Assembly: GCA_016931315.1 (NCBI GenBank)
Contig: JAFGFB010000195.1
Coordinates: 1 to 39,109 of the forward strand
DNA from: Anaerolineae bacterium
GTDB lineage: Bacteria > Chloroflexota > Anaerolineae > B4-G1 > SLSP01
Length of the DNA stretch: 39,109 nt
Direction of reading: 5' to 3'
In this document: piece after piece, positions 25,673 to 33,427 of the stretch
Position numbering within the stretch: the first letter of the stretch is position 1
How the letters are laid out: each line of letters starts with the position of its first letter
Position numbers and translations under genes: made by a program
The notes under the pieces: model-generated
Databases searched by the model: none
Told to the model about the DNA's origin: nothing
Seen by the model: only the letters and a program-made list of their open reading frames with translations

Positions 25673-26890
25673 TTAATCCTCCCTATGCAACGAGGACCGC
25701 GGAGAGAAATCACCCTCATCGGTCAAAGGCAAATCCACGCAAAGCTGCCGCGCCAATCGCTGCACCGAACGCGCCACTGCGCTGCGAGGGTGACTCAAAA
25801 CGATCGGAACCCCTCGGTTGATGCTGTGAGTCGCCAGCGCCTGATCATCAGGGATAGTGAACTTGATGCTGACACGCAAGCGGGTTTCGATATCCCGCTG
25901 TGAGACACCGCCACGCAAGGTGGCACGATTCAACACCAACCATACTTTGTCGTCGGGATAACCGCGCGCAAAAAGCTGATCTAGCATCAACCGCGTATTG
26001 CGCAAACCCACCATCTCCGGCAGTACCGACATGATGATACGGTCAGCGCCATCCAGAAACGCAAAAGTCGTTTCATCCAACGGCAAGCCCAGGTCCACAA
26101 TAACCCACGGGAACATCCGCTTGAGCATCACCAGGATGTGCTGCACCTGCATCAGTGAAAGGGGGCTGGATAGATCGGCAGGGGGCGGCGCCAATAGAAC
26201 ATTCAAGCCACTGGCATGTTGCACCAGCACGCTGGAGATAAGGTCCTCGTCCAGCCGCGAGAGTTTGGGCAGCAGGTCAGCGATATTGCGATCCGACCGC
26301 AGGTTGAGCGCCACGTCCAAGGCTGGCGCCGCATAATCTGCATCCACCAACACCAATGGTTTTTGCGTTACCTGCCATAAGCTCACTGCAGTGTTAATCG
26401 CCATCGTTGTGCGCCCGGTTCCTCCCTTGGGCGCACAAAACGCCACCGTGTAGCCCAGAGCCTTTTCAGACGGTTTTGCCTCTATAGCCGGCAGGCGTTG
26501 CCAGGCAAAAACCTGTAGCAGGGTGGGAACCAATTCATCGTCCAGTGAAGGCTTGGCTACAAAACTACGCGCCCCTACCAGCACCGCTTGGCGCGCCTCA
26601 TTCATGGCATCCTCGGCAACCAAGGCAATAGTCGCCGCCACCGGCACACTGGAGGTTAGCTGGCGAATAAGAGGAATCGGGTCAGCGCCCCCCAGTGCAT
26701 CATCCACGAGAATAATATGCGGAACCAGGTCCTGAGCGCGCACTAGCGCCAGGTCGGGTTGAGAAACCCAATATAGACGGTGATCACCGATGCGAGGGTT
26801 GACCAGCGCCATCCCCACCTGCGTCCGTAACGCTTCCTGTGTGCTTATCAACAATATGCGCAAGGTTTGACCAGGAATAAGTTTGACCAC
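25673..26890 (-). CDS. cpaE: CpaE/TadZ: receiver-like plus ParA/MinD-type ATPase
   Basis: About 405 residues: an N-terminal receiver-like domain (LRILLIST, VDDA, VAKPSLDDEL), then a MinD/ParA-type ATPase (VAFCAPKGGTGRTT, DADYAAPALDVALNL). The deviant Walker motif keeps the first Lys, but the usual second Lys (GKT) is Arg, as in some TadZ/CpaE proteins with weak ATPase activity. It positions the Tad machine at the pole or a membrane site. The likely start is GTG 26890 after TTGGGGGG; TTG 26902 is the alternative. It lies 37 bp after cpaB. Confidence 0.9.
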   Translation of the reverse strand: MVKLIPGQTLRILLISTQEALRTQVGMALVNPRIGDHRLYWVSQPDLALVRAQDLVPHIILVDDALGGADPIPLIRQLTSSVPVAATIALVAEDAMNEARQAVLVGARSFVAKPSLDDELVPTLLQVFAWQRLPAIEAKPSEKALGYTVAFCAPKGGTGRTTMAINTAVSLWQVTQKPLVLVDADYAAPALDVALNLRSDRNIADLLPKLSRLDEDLISSVLVQHASGLNVLLAPPPADLSSPLSLMQVQHILVMLKRMFPWVIVDLGLPLDETTFAFLDGADRIIMSVLPEMVGLRNTRLMLDQLFARGYPDDKVWLVLNRATLRGGVSQRDIETRLRVSIKFTIPDDQALATHSINRGVPIVLSHPRSAVARSVQRLARQLCVDLPLTDEGDFSPRSSLHRED

Positions 26891-26927
26891 GCTACCCCCC
26901 AATTAGAAACCACATGAATCGCTACGG

Positions 26928-27755
26928 CTAACGTCTTCCCACAGGGATCAAATAATAGTTGATCAGATAGTCCATATTGACAGGCTCGGCCTTAAACAGC
27001 CCTTCTGCGGCAGGCGCACGCAACACCACATTGACCACACCGCCAGCATCCACGACATATTTCAGAACCAATGCGTCCTGCGGGCTTACCGTGAACAACA
27101 ACGCCTCGGGGTCAGGGCGCACTCGATCATCGTCAGATTGTCCATAAACCACCGCTGCAATCGTGACATTCTGCAACAAATCAAAAGTCACCTGCTGCTC
27201 CTCGGGGGCTTCTTCTTCAGCCGTCCCAGGGACAGGAGTTGGTGCACCGGGCAACTGCCCCGCAACACCTTCTTCCATAGGGAAATCCAGGGAGAAGAGC
27301 AAATCCACCCGGTCCCCAGGCTTCAAGACATCAATGCGACTCATCAAATCCGCAATCGGGAAAGCCATAAGGAATTCATTGTCAGATAGCACCACTGCCA
27401 TCCGCCCATCACCACTCACGATATTGGGATCCAAAAGGCGCTGGGAGAGAACCACTTCTCCTGGATAAAGCATGGTCAGCGCCATCTTTCCCACGGCCTC
27501 ATCTAATTCCAATACGGCACCTTCGGGGATCGAGGCCAGGGGAATCTCTCTGAGTTCAAGGTCTTCAGGGGTGAGAAGTTGATGTGGCTCGATGATGTGG
27601 GTGGCCACAACAACATTAGTGCGGGGATCAGTGACCTGGTCGCGAAGGGGTCGGGTGGCGACTGCCTCACTCAATGTAATGTAGGCTACCACACCTGCGG
27701 CAATGGCAACCACCAATCCCGCAATCAACCATAGGAAACCGCGTAAACGCCCCAT
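26928..27755 (-). CDS. cpaB: CpaB/RcpC pilus assembly protein with SAF domain
   Basis: The 275-residue protein has one N-terminal membrane helix (LWLIAGLVVAIAAGVVAYI) and an SAF domain (about 46-110: VVVATHIIEPHQLLTPEDL, LTMLYPGEVVLSQRLLDP). The RcpC/CpaB domain follows (VLKPGDRVDLLFSL). In two-membrane bacteria RcpC modifies or gates the pilus at the secretin. No secretin is present here, so it may act at the cell wall. ATG 27755 has a strong AGGAGGTG site 6 bp upstream. Confidence 0.93.
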   Translation of the reverse strand: MGRLRGFLWLIAGLVVAIAAGVVAYITLSEAVATRPLRDQVTDPRTNVVVATHIIEPHQLLTPEDLELREIPLASIPEGAVLELDEAVGKMALTMLYPGEVVLSQRLLDPNIVSGDGRMAVVLSDNEFLMAFPIADLMSRIDVLKPGDRVDLLFSLDFPMEEGVAGQLPGAPTPVPGTAEEEAPEEQQVTFDLLQNVTIAAVVYGQSDDDRVRPDPEALLFTVSPQDALVLKYVVDAGGVVNVVLRAPAAEGLFKAEPVNMDYLINYYLIPVGRR

Positions 27756-27926
27756 AATAGCACCTCCTGACTCAGGGTGGGATCCAAAACAAGAATAAGG
27801 TCACCGATGTCCAAGTTCTCGCCACGCCACCACTGTATCCAAGGGCGTTGGGAGCACCAATATTCTATCACGCACTTCCCACAGTAAACTCTAGAACCTG
27901 GGCATGTTAAGTCCTGATTGACCGGT

Positions 27927-28328
27927 TCAATACTCCACCTGCATGGTAGAGATGGCATGTAGATGCACTGTGGGATTCCCCCCTACAGCCTCAATGACCA
28001 CACCAGATATAAGATTCAAATCATACTCCGCCAGCACACTGACGGTCCGGGCGCCCATGTCGGAATTTACAGTGAATGTAAGCGCATCCTGATCCAACCA
28101 GGAAGTTGCATCGCGCGCCACAGCCTCAATGGTGGCAACATCATCAGGATGAACGATACCATAGCGAGCGCCCTGGCGCGCAGCATCGGCAAGGGTATTG
28201 TAGGATAACACAGCAATCGCAAATTCAGCGATTCCCAGAAGCAACAACAGTAGCAACGGCAAGACCAGGACAAACTCGACCAACGCCTGTCCCCGCTCAT
28301 ACCATGCAAAGCGTCTTGATTGTCGCAT
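27927..28328 (-). CDS. tadE: TadE-like minor pseudopilin, first gene of Tad locus
   Basis: The 133-residue protein starts with a short basic leader, then ERGQALVEFVLVLPLLLLLLLG and LADAARQGARYGIV, the TadE signature. Glu in the VEF position fits prepilin-type processing. It leads the locus behind a plausible promoter at 28377-28406. A 171-bp non-coding gap separates it from cpaB, and no Flp pilin gene is visible in that gap. GTGGAG lies about 8 bp before the ATG. Confidence 0.88.
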   Translation of the reverse strand: MRQSRRFAWYERGQALVEFVLVLPLLLLLLLGIAEFAIAVLSYNTLADAARQGARYGIVHPDDVATIEAVARDATSWLDQDALTFTVNSDMGARTVSVLAEYDLNLISGVVIEAVGGNPTVHLHAISTMQVEY

Positions 28329-28376
28329 TATTCAGACTCCACAAAAATATATGTCAGTAGCGATTGTGGGATAATG

Positions 28377-28406
28377 ACTATAACAGTTCTGGCAACACTA
28401 CCCCAA
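28377..28406 (-). promoter_or_regulatory. Candidate promoter of the Tad locus
   Basis: On the minus strand, TTGGGG (28406-28401) and TATAGT (28382-28377) lie 18 bp apart. This would give a leader of about 40 nt before tadE. The -10 is good (5/6) and the -35 weak (3/6). Confidence 0.4.
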
Positions 28407-28688
28407 CGATGATTAGAGACGGTTGGAGGAACTACTTTCAGGGTCTGCAAAGCACGTTTCACCCCCAGTAAAAACCTCCGCATATTTTAATGCCTTCATC
28501 TTACCATCAACCGGTATAAGCTCAAGAGACAAAATCTTAAGAAGATATTAAAGTGGCATACGTTTAGAAAACCAGTTCCAAGAGCTTGATCCACGTTCAA
28601 TGGCCGAAACCAACGACTCTCATAGTGTGACCAGGGAGGGAAGTAAGACCATCATCAATGAGAATGATAGGCCTCGCGGAAGAGCTTG

Positions 28689-28717
28689 TTGACGTTTTTA
28701 CAACTCTATCTTATACT
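28689..28717 (+). promoter_or_regulatory. Sigma-70-type promoter of STAND/caspase unit
   Basis: TTGACG (28689-28694), 17 bp, TATACT (28712-28717): five of six matches in each box and ideal spacing. Transcription would start near 28724, about 90 nt before the ATG of the STAND gene. Confidence 0.75.
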
Positions 28718-28724
28718 AAAATTG

Positions 28725-28736
28725 ATTGACGTCAAT
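28725..28736. promoter_or_regulatory. Palindromic operator candidate ATTGACGTCAAT
   Basis: A perfect 12-bp palindrome lies right at the predicted transcription start of the STAND/caspase unit. Its half-site TTGACG also occurs in the -35 box. A dimeric repressor binding here would block the promoter. The regulator is unknown. Confidence 0.5.
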
Positions 28737-28812
28737 GTTTTCCCTATTGTTACACACTACCGGCTCCCCACCCTCCTCCATCATACTTCTGGTCAGCTGA
28801 TATGGAGGGAAA

Positions 28813-31800
28813 ATGAACACGCGATGCCCAAAATGCGGTGCGCAAAATCGCGCCGGTGGGCGTTTCTGCCGAAACTGTGGCGCCCCCCTGCAAAGTGCGG
28901 CACAAGCCAGTATCACTTGTCCGATCTGCAATATGCCCTCACGCCCAGGTGCGCACTTCTGCCGGCATTGTGGCGCTGCCCTTGATCCCGAGCACGCAAC
29001 GGTTGCGGGAGCCAGTGCCGCGCCCGCCATGCCCCCGGTCCCTCAATTACCCGCCAGTTCGGCGATTCCCATCCAGCCGCGTATCGGCGCTCGACCCGCG
29101 GGACAAATTGTAGTGGGCAACTATAACCTGCTCGTCCAAATGGGCGATGTGAAAGATGCCGTTGTGAATATCATGGCGCCCGCCGCTCCAGCCCAACCGC
29201 GACCGCGGGCTACCCCTGCGGCGTTACGCCCCCGCGCTGTGCCCAATTTCCTTGACCGGCAGGTGGAAGTCGCGGCGGCAGCCTCAGCACTGCTCTCCGC
29301 GAACACCGTGGCTTTTCACGGAGAAAGCGGCATCGGGAAAACCACGTTGCTATGTTACCTGGCGCATCACCCCACAGCCAACGCCTTCCGCGATGGCGTC
29401 ATTTATCTCTATGCGGCGCGCCAAAACACAGAGGATATCGCAACCACGCTCTACGAAGCGCTTTTCACCTATGAGGTCGCCTTTCACCCCACACCAGCAC
29501 AGGTGCGCGAAGGTCTTCAGGACCGGCGCGCGTTGATCCTGCTGGATGATTGTGCACTCAAGCGCGAAGCACTCGAGACCCTGTTGAACCTGGCGCCCCA
29601 ATGTACCTTTGTCATCACATCTGAAGTGCGGTGTTACTGGGGAGCCGGGCAGGCCATGGAACTGCCCGGCTTACCACCGGCTGATGGAGCGCACCTGCTC
29701 GAACGGGAACTGGGACGTGCACTCACAGCCGAGGAACGCTTCACCGCGCAGCGGCTCGCAGCCGCCGTCAACGGGCACCCGTTGCAGCTGTTGCAGTTAG
29801 CAGCGCTGGCACGCAGCAACCAACCCACCCTGAGCGAGATGCTGCCCCTGTTCCAGGCACCGACCTCAGAAAGGGCGCTCATTTCCCACAATCTCGCGTC
29901 GCTATCCGAGCTAGAGCGCCGAATCCTGGCGGTGCTGGCGGCTGTGAAAGCGCCGCTCCATGAGAAGCCGCTCGCGCTTATCGTGGGGCAATCTGACCTG
30001 CACTCCCCCTTGCAGTCATTGCAAAGCCATGGATTGGTGCAGCAACACAGCCCGCGCTACAGTCTGACTGGCGATCTCGCAGCTCAACTCGCGCTATTGT
30101 GGGACCTGGAACCCTGGCGCACTCGAGCATTGGAAGTCTTGACGGGATGGGCAGAAGGACAACAAACCACACCCGAGGACCTCCGCGCAGAAAGCGATGC
30201 GATAATCAGCAGTGTAGAGCAAGCCCTCGCTGTCCAACAGCCACGCGAGGCGCTGCAGCTGATCCGCGCCAGCGAAAGCGCGCTGGCATTAGCCGGAGGC
30301 TGGGGCGCCTGGAGCCAGCTACTGCAACACGCCCTCACGGCTGCGCGCAGCCTGCAGGATCAATCCACCGAAGCCTGGGCATTGCACCAAATGGGTACCC
30401 GCGCCGGATGCCTGGGGGAAAAGGGCGCTGGGATTCTGCTCTCTGAAGCGCTCAATTTGCGGCAAAAACTGGGAGATAAAAACGGAGCTGCGCTCACACG
30501 CCACAACATGACCATCTTCCTCGGGGTGCCGCCGATCAGCGAGGCGCCTGAAGAAAAGCCCACAGATGTGGCGCAACCAGAAGCATCGCCCAGCCCTAAA
30601 CCACGCCCCAGGGCCGTACCCACACCATTGAGCTGGATAGCAGCAGTCGTAATCCTAAGCTTCAGTATCATCATTGCAACGCAATGGCAGGCGATAACTC
30701 GCCCTTGGGAGACAACACTAACGGTTGCCTATCCAGCATTGGTAGCCAGATTCTGGTTGGCGGATGGCTGCGACAGAACCTATACCGCCGATAGCAGTAG
30801 CACACTGCACATAGAATCCAATCTCGATGGTCGGGGAATCATCACTCTTGATGGGAACGCCTATGCAGAACGAGAACTCAGCGGTGAAACGCCGATTATG
30901 TTGGCAGTGAATTTCGCTAATATTGAAGCGGGAACCCACAGTTTTGAGATAACGGTAGTGAATACGCAGCAAACCCAGAAAACCGCTGCACGCTGCACCT
31001 TCACCGTAATGCCCGCTGAGACACCTCCGACGCCTGAACCGCCCGTAGATGATGAGGGTCCGCCAGCCCCTCGCCTGATTGCACCCAAAGCAAACGAGGA
31101 ACGCTTTTGCCCGACGGGCACCCCCGTAATCGCCCTGGGCTTCGATTGGAGCGAGGTGAATGATCCCTCTGGTATTGCCTATTACGAGATCAGATTGCAG
31201 GCGTTAGAGGCTCAACCCCGCGTCCTCCCCTTTGTGCGCAGTGAAGGGTCGTATGTAGAGGTAGACCTGCAATGTTCGGAAAACTACAGCTGGCGGGTGC
31301 GCGCCTTCGATGAAGCAGGCAATGCCGGTACCTGGTCCACAGAGAGGGAATTCTGGCTGCGGCAAGAGCAGGAACCAGTTGTGGATGACGAAGCCCCACC
31401 AGCCCCACGTCTGGTTGCGCCCCAGGCATATGAGGAATTCTATTGTCCGGTGGGTGCAGAAGGTATCACCCTCGGATTTAGCTGGGATGAAGTGGAGGAT
31501 GCTTCTGGTATTGCCGATTACGAGATTGCGCTGCAAGCGATAGAATACCAACCCGAGACTCTTCCTCCCGTACACAGTGAAGGGCTATATGTGGAGGTGG
31601 ACCTTCGATGCCCCGAAATCTTCAGATGGCGAGTGCGCGCCTTCGATAGCGCGGGCAATGCCGGCGCCTGGTCCGCGGAAAGGGAATTCTGGTTGCGCCA
31701 ACAGGAAGATGTCACACCACCGCCAGTTCCTGAGACTATCTCGCCAGGTGATCCAAACCCCGCATATGCCGAATCAGTGAATTGCCCAGTAACCCTGCGC

Positions 31801-32040
31801 TGGAATCCCGTCTCAGATCCCAGTGGTGTCCTTTACACAGTGGAAGTGGAAATCATCTACAGTTCGGATAATATGCTTGTACTTTCAAGAACGGATTTGG
31901 ACAGTACCGAGCTGATACTCGAAAGCTCTGAAACATGTGAGGCCTATGAGGATTACCGTTGGCGCGTCTCGGCACGGGATGGTGCAGGCAATGCAAGCGG
32001 GGAATGGTCGCCCTGGCGTTACTATTCCGTCTACTACTAG
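28813..32040 (+). CDS. Membrane-anchored STAND/NB-ARC-like ATPase with zinc ribbons and Fn3-like repeats
   Basis: 1075 residues. Two zinc ribbons (Cys5/8/19/22 and Cys36/39/50/53); a short beta motif VGNYNLLVQMGDV (101-113); a Pro/Ala-rich linker; an NB-ARC-like ATPase with Walker A GESGIGKTT (170-178), Walker B LILLDDC (241-247), a VITSEVR sensor-like motif (267-273) and GHPL (321-324); a winged-helix-like region (about 360-420); helical TPR-like repeats (465-570); one membrane helix (606-624). The C-terminal part has Ig/Fn3-like domains, two of them near-identical in layout (745-856 and 857-968), plus a diverged third. STAND ATPases switch to oligomers on sensing a ligand. Here the sensor repeats probably lie outside the cell and the ATPase inside. 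The next gene encodes a caspase with the same motif and zinc ribbon. ATG 28813 has GGAGGG upstream. Confidence 0.88.
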   Translation: MNTRCPKCGAQNRAGGRFCRNCGAPLQSAAQASITCPICNMPSRPGAHFCRHCGAALDPEHATVAGASAAPAMPPVPQLPASSAIPIQPRIGARPAGQIVVGNYNLLVQMGDVKDAVVNIMAPAAPAQPRPRATPAALRPRAVPNFLDRQVEVAAAASALLSANTVAFHGESGIGKTTLLCYLAHHPTANAFRDGVIYLYAARQNTEDIATTLYEALFTYEVAFHPTPAQVREGLQDRRALILLDDCALKREALETLLNLAPQCTFVITSEVRCYWGAGQAMELPGLPPADGAHLLERELGRALTAEERFTAQRLAAAVNGHPLQLLQLAALARSNQPTLSEMLPLFQAPTSERALISHNLASLSELERRILAVLAAVKAPLHEKPLALIVGQSDLHSPLQSLQSHGLVQQHSPRYSLTGDLAAQLALLWDLEPWRTRALEVLTGWAEGQQTTPEDLRAESDAIISSVEQALAVQQPREALQLIRASESALALAGGWGAWSQLLQHALTAARSLQDQSTEAWALHQMGTRAGCLGEKGAGILLSEALNLRQKLGDKNGAALTRHNMTIFLGVPPISEAPEEKPTDVAQPEASPSPKPRPRAVPTPLSWIAAVVILSFSIIIATQWQAITRPWETTLTVAYPALVARFWLADGCDRTYTADSSSTLHIESNLDGRGIITLDGNAYAERELSGETPIMLAVNFANIEAGTHSFEITVVNTQQTQKTAARCTFTVMPAETPPTPEPPVDDEGPPAPRLIAPKANEERFCPTGTPVIALGFDWSEVNDPSGIAYYEIRLQALEAQPRVLPFVRSEGSYVEVDLQCSENYSWRVRAFDEAGNAGTWSTEREFWLRQEQEPVVDDEAPPAPRLVAPQAYEEFYCPVGAEGITLGFSWDEVEDASGIADYEIALQAIEYQPETLPPVHSEGLYVEVDLRCPEIFRWRVRAFDSAGNAGAWSAEREFWLRQQEDVTPPPVPETISPGDPNPAYAESVNCPVTLRWNPVSDPSGVLYTVEVEIIYSSDNMLVLSRTDLDSTELILESSETCEAYEDYRWRVSARDGAGNASGEWSPWRYYSVYY
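31045..31716 (+). repeat. Tandem 336-bp repeat encoding Fn3-like domains
   Basis: Two in-frame units of 336 bp (112 codons) each begin VDDE-x-PPAPRL. They share YVEVDLxC, WRVRAFDxAGNAGxWS and EREFWLRQ. A third, diverged unit follows to the end of the gene. Such repeats often expand or contract by recombination. Confidence 0.8.
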
Positions 32041-32102
32041 ACTGTAGGCCTAGGGTCAACCAGGCTCCCCTCTCCGGTGAAAAGAGCCCAACAAAATTAT
32101 CC

Positions 32103-32137
32103 TTGAGGAGGCGCTTTTCCAAAAGCCGCTTCCTCAA
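32103..32137 (+). promoter_or_regulatory. Intercistronic hairpin between STAND and caspase genes
   Basis: TTGAGGAGGCGCTTTT pairs with AAAAG-c-CGCTTCCTCAA: 16 pairs with one bulge and one G-U. There is no U-tract directly after it. The caspase ribosome site (GGAG) starts about 15 bp further on. It could protect the upstream message or limit caspase expression. Confidence 0.5.
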
Positions 32138-32162
32138 CAGTCTTCCAACTAGGAGTAACCGT

Positions 32163-33251
32163 ATGCCACTCTTCACTCAAGGACACGCCCTGATTATCGG
32201 CGCCGGCGCCGACCTCCCCAATACCGTCGCCGATGCAGAAGGTTTCGCTGCTATCCTGAAAGCGCCGCAACACTGCGCCTACCCGCCCGAGCAGGTACAG
32301 GTGCTCACCGAAGAGGATGCCACCCGGCAGCACATCCTCATCGCGCTAGAGCACCTGGAACACCATAGCACGTCCGAATCCACTGTCATCTTCTACTTCT
32401 CAGGACATGGCTACCGGGCGGGAAATCCGGCTACCGCCTATTATCTGATGCCCCATGGTTACGATGTGGCTCACCTGGCACAAACGGCGCTTAGCGGTAC
32501 CGAGCTCGCGGTTCGATTGCGCGCACTTCCCGCGCGGAAGTTGCTCTTGCTGCTAGATTGCTGTCATGCCGGGGGCTTCACCCAGACGCCGCCGCTGCCG
32601 CTGCAAAAATCCCCGCTTCCGCCGGAGGCGCTGGCGTTGTTGGCTGAGGGGCGCGGACGCGTGCTCATTGCATCGTCGCAGGAAAACGAACTCTCCTTTG
32701 CTGGAAACCCTTACAGCGCTTTCACACTCGCGTTGGTCGAGGCGCTCTGCGGTGTGGGCGCGGCGCAGCAAGATGGCTACGTGCGTGTCGCCGACCTGGC
32801 ACTCCATGCCCGACAGGTTGTCCCGGAGCGCACTGGCGACCGCCAACATCCGGTGCTCAATTTCGAGCAGGCTGACAACTTCATCCTGGCGTTCTATGCC
32901 GGTGGCGAGACACAGCCCAAGGCGCTACCCTTTACGCGCGAGCCGGAGATTGAACCTTCGCCGGGCGCATGGCGGGGATTCGATCAACATGGGCAGATAA
33001 TTCATGGGAATCAGCTCAATATCGCCCCCGTCATTTATGGCGCCGTGCAGGGTCCCCTGGTGATTCAAGAAGGGGCACAGACCGTGCGGGGCGACCACAA
33101 TGTCGTCGTGCGCATGGGGGATGTGCATGGCGGAACCCTCAATATCAGTGCGCCCACACCTGCAACAGAAGAGCTTAGCTGCCCGCACTGCGGGGCAACG
33201 CTCCGTCCTGAAGCCAAATTCTGCCCCCGCTGCGGCGCGCCTGTGCGATGA
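32163..33251 (+). CDS. Caspase-fold (peptidase C14) protease with MGDV motif and zinc ribbon
   Basis: 362 residues. The caspase domain (1-245) has the catalytic His82 in YFSGHGYR and Cys134 in LLDCCHAGG, the metacaspase-type DCCHxG arrangement. After a linker (about 250-300) come the beta motif GDHNVVVRMGDV (310-321) and a zinc ribbon (Cys340/343/354/357). Both match modules at the N-terminus of the STAND protein encoded just upstream. Caspase-fold proteases cut after Arg/Lys or Asp and act as effectors in bacterial cell-suicide or conflict systems. ATG 32163 has GGAG 7 bp upstream; the open frame back to 31959 overlaps the STAND gene and is not used. The gap is 122 bp, so co-transcription is likely. 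Confidence 0.9.
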   Translation: MPLFTQGHALIIGAGADLPNTVADAEGFAAILKAPQHCAYPPEQVQVLTEEDATRQHILIALEHLEHHSTSESTVIFYFSGHGYRAGNPATAYYLMPHGYDVAHLAQTALSGTELAVRLRALPARKLLLLLDCCHAGGFTQTPPLPLQKSPLPPEALALLAEGRGRVLIASSQENELSFAGNPYSAFTLALVEALCGVGAAQQDGYVRVADLALHARQVVPERTGDRQHPVLNFEQADNFILAFYAGGETQPKALPFTREPEIEPSPGAWRGFDQHGQIIHGNQLNIAPVIYGAVQGPLVIQEGAQTVRGDHNVVVRMGDVHGGTLNISAPTPATEELSCPHCGATLRPEAKFCPRCGAPVR

Positions 33252-33318
33252 GCGTGCCCAATGCCTGCCATCAAGGACCCAGTTGAGTTTTCTCTGGAAT
33301 CTGCATTCTTTTCATCAA

Positions 33319-33346
33319 TTGCCCTTCCCCCAAAATCCTCTATACT
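33319..33346 (+). promoter_or_regulatory. Candidate promoter upstream of deaminase gene
   Basis: TTGCCC (33319-33324), 16 bp, TATACT (33341-33346), about 80 bp before the deaminase ATG. The -10 is near consensus. Confidence 0.5.
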
Positions 33347-33354
33347 CATAGAGG
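33337..33354. promoter_or_regulatory. Inverted repeat overlapping the -10 box
   Basis: CCTCTA-TACTCA-TAGAGG straddles the -10 box of the promoter ahead of the deaminase gene. It is a plausible operator. Confidence 0.4.
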
Positions 33355-33427
33355 ACCATTGCATTAGAGAGCAAAAAATGTGATGCGCCTATAGCACACA
33401 TCTATCAGCACTCTCTGGGGAGGGAAC

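Larger units (their letters stand above)
28329..28812. other. Divergent intergenic region between Tad locus and STAND gene
   Basis: About 480 bp with no credible gene. It holds a minus-strand promoter for the Tad genes, and a plus-strand promoter with palindromic operator for the STAND/caspase genes. The middle (28580-28688) is flanked by an exact 9-bp direct repeat AAGAGCTTG set 100 bp apart. It can fold through GGCC/GGCC (28602/28670) and TCTCAT/ATGAGA (28618/28658) pairs. I cannot assign it to a known RNA. Confidence 0.6.

Noticed and set aside
27725-27958. 77-codon minus-strand frame in the tadE-cpaB gap as a Flp pilin
   Set aside because: It overlaps both flanking genes in another frame, lacks the hydrophobic pilin segment and has no ribosome site.
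28601-28674. Possible signal-recognition-particle-like RNA around the GACCAGGGAGGGAAGTAAG stretch
   Set aside because: It has a faint likeness to the 4.5S RNA apical loop, but the spacing between the CAGG-like and AGTA-like parts is too short and the GGAA tetraloop stem is absent.
31959-32162. N-terminal extension of the caspase gene
   Set aside because: It overlaps the end of the STAND gene in another frame. The ATG at 32163 has a good ribosome site and begins directly at the caspase fold.
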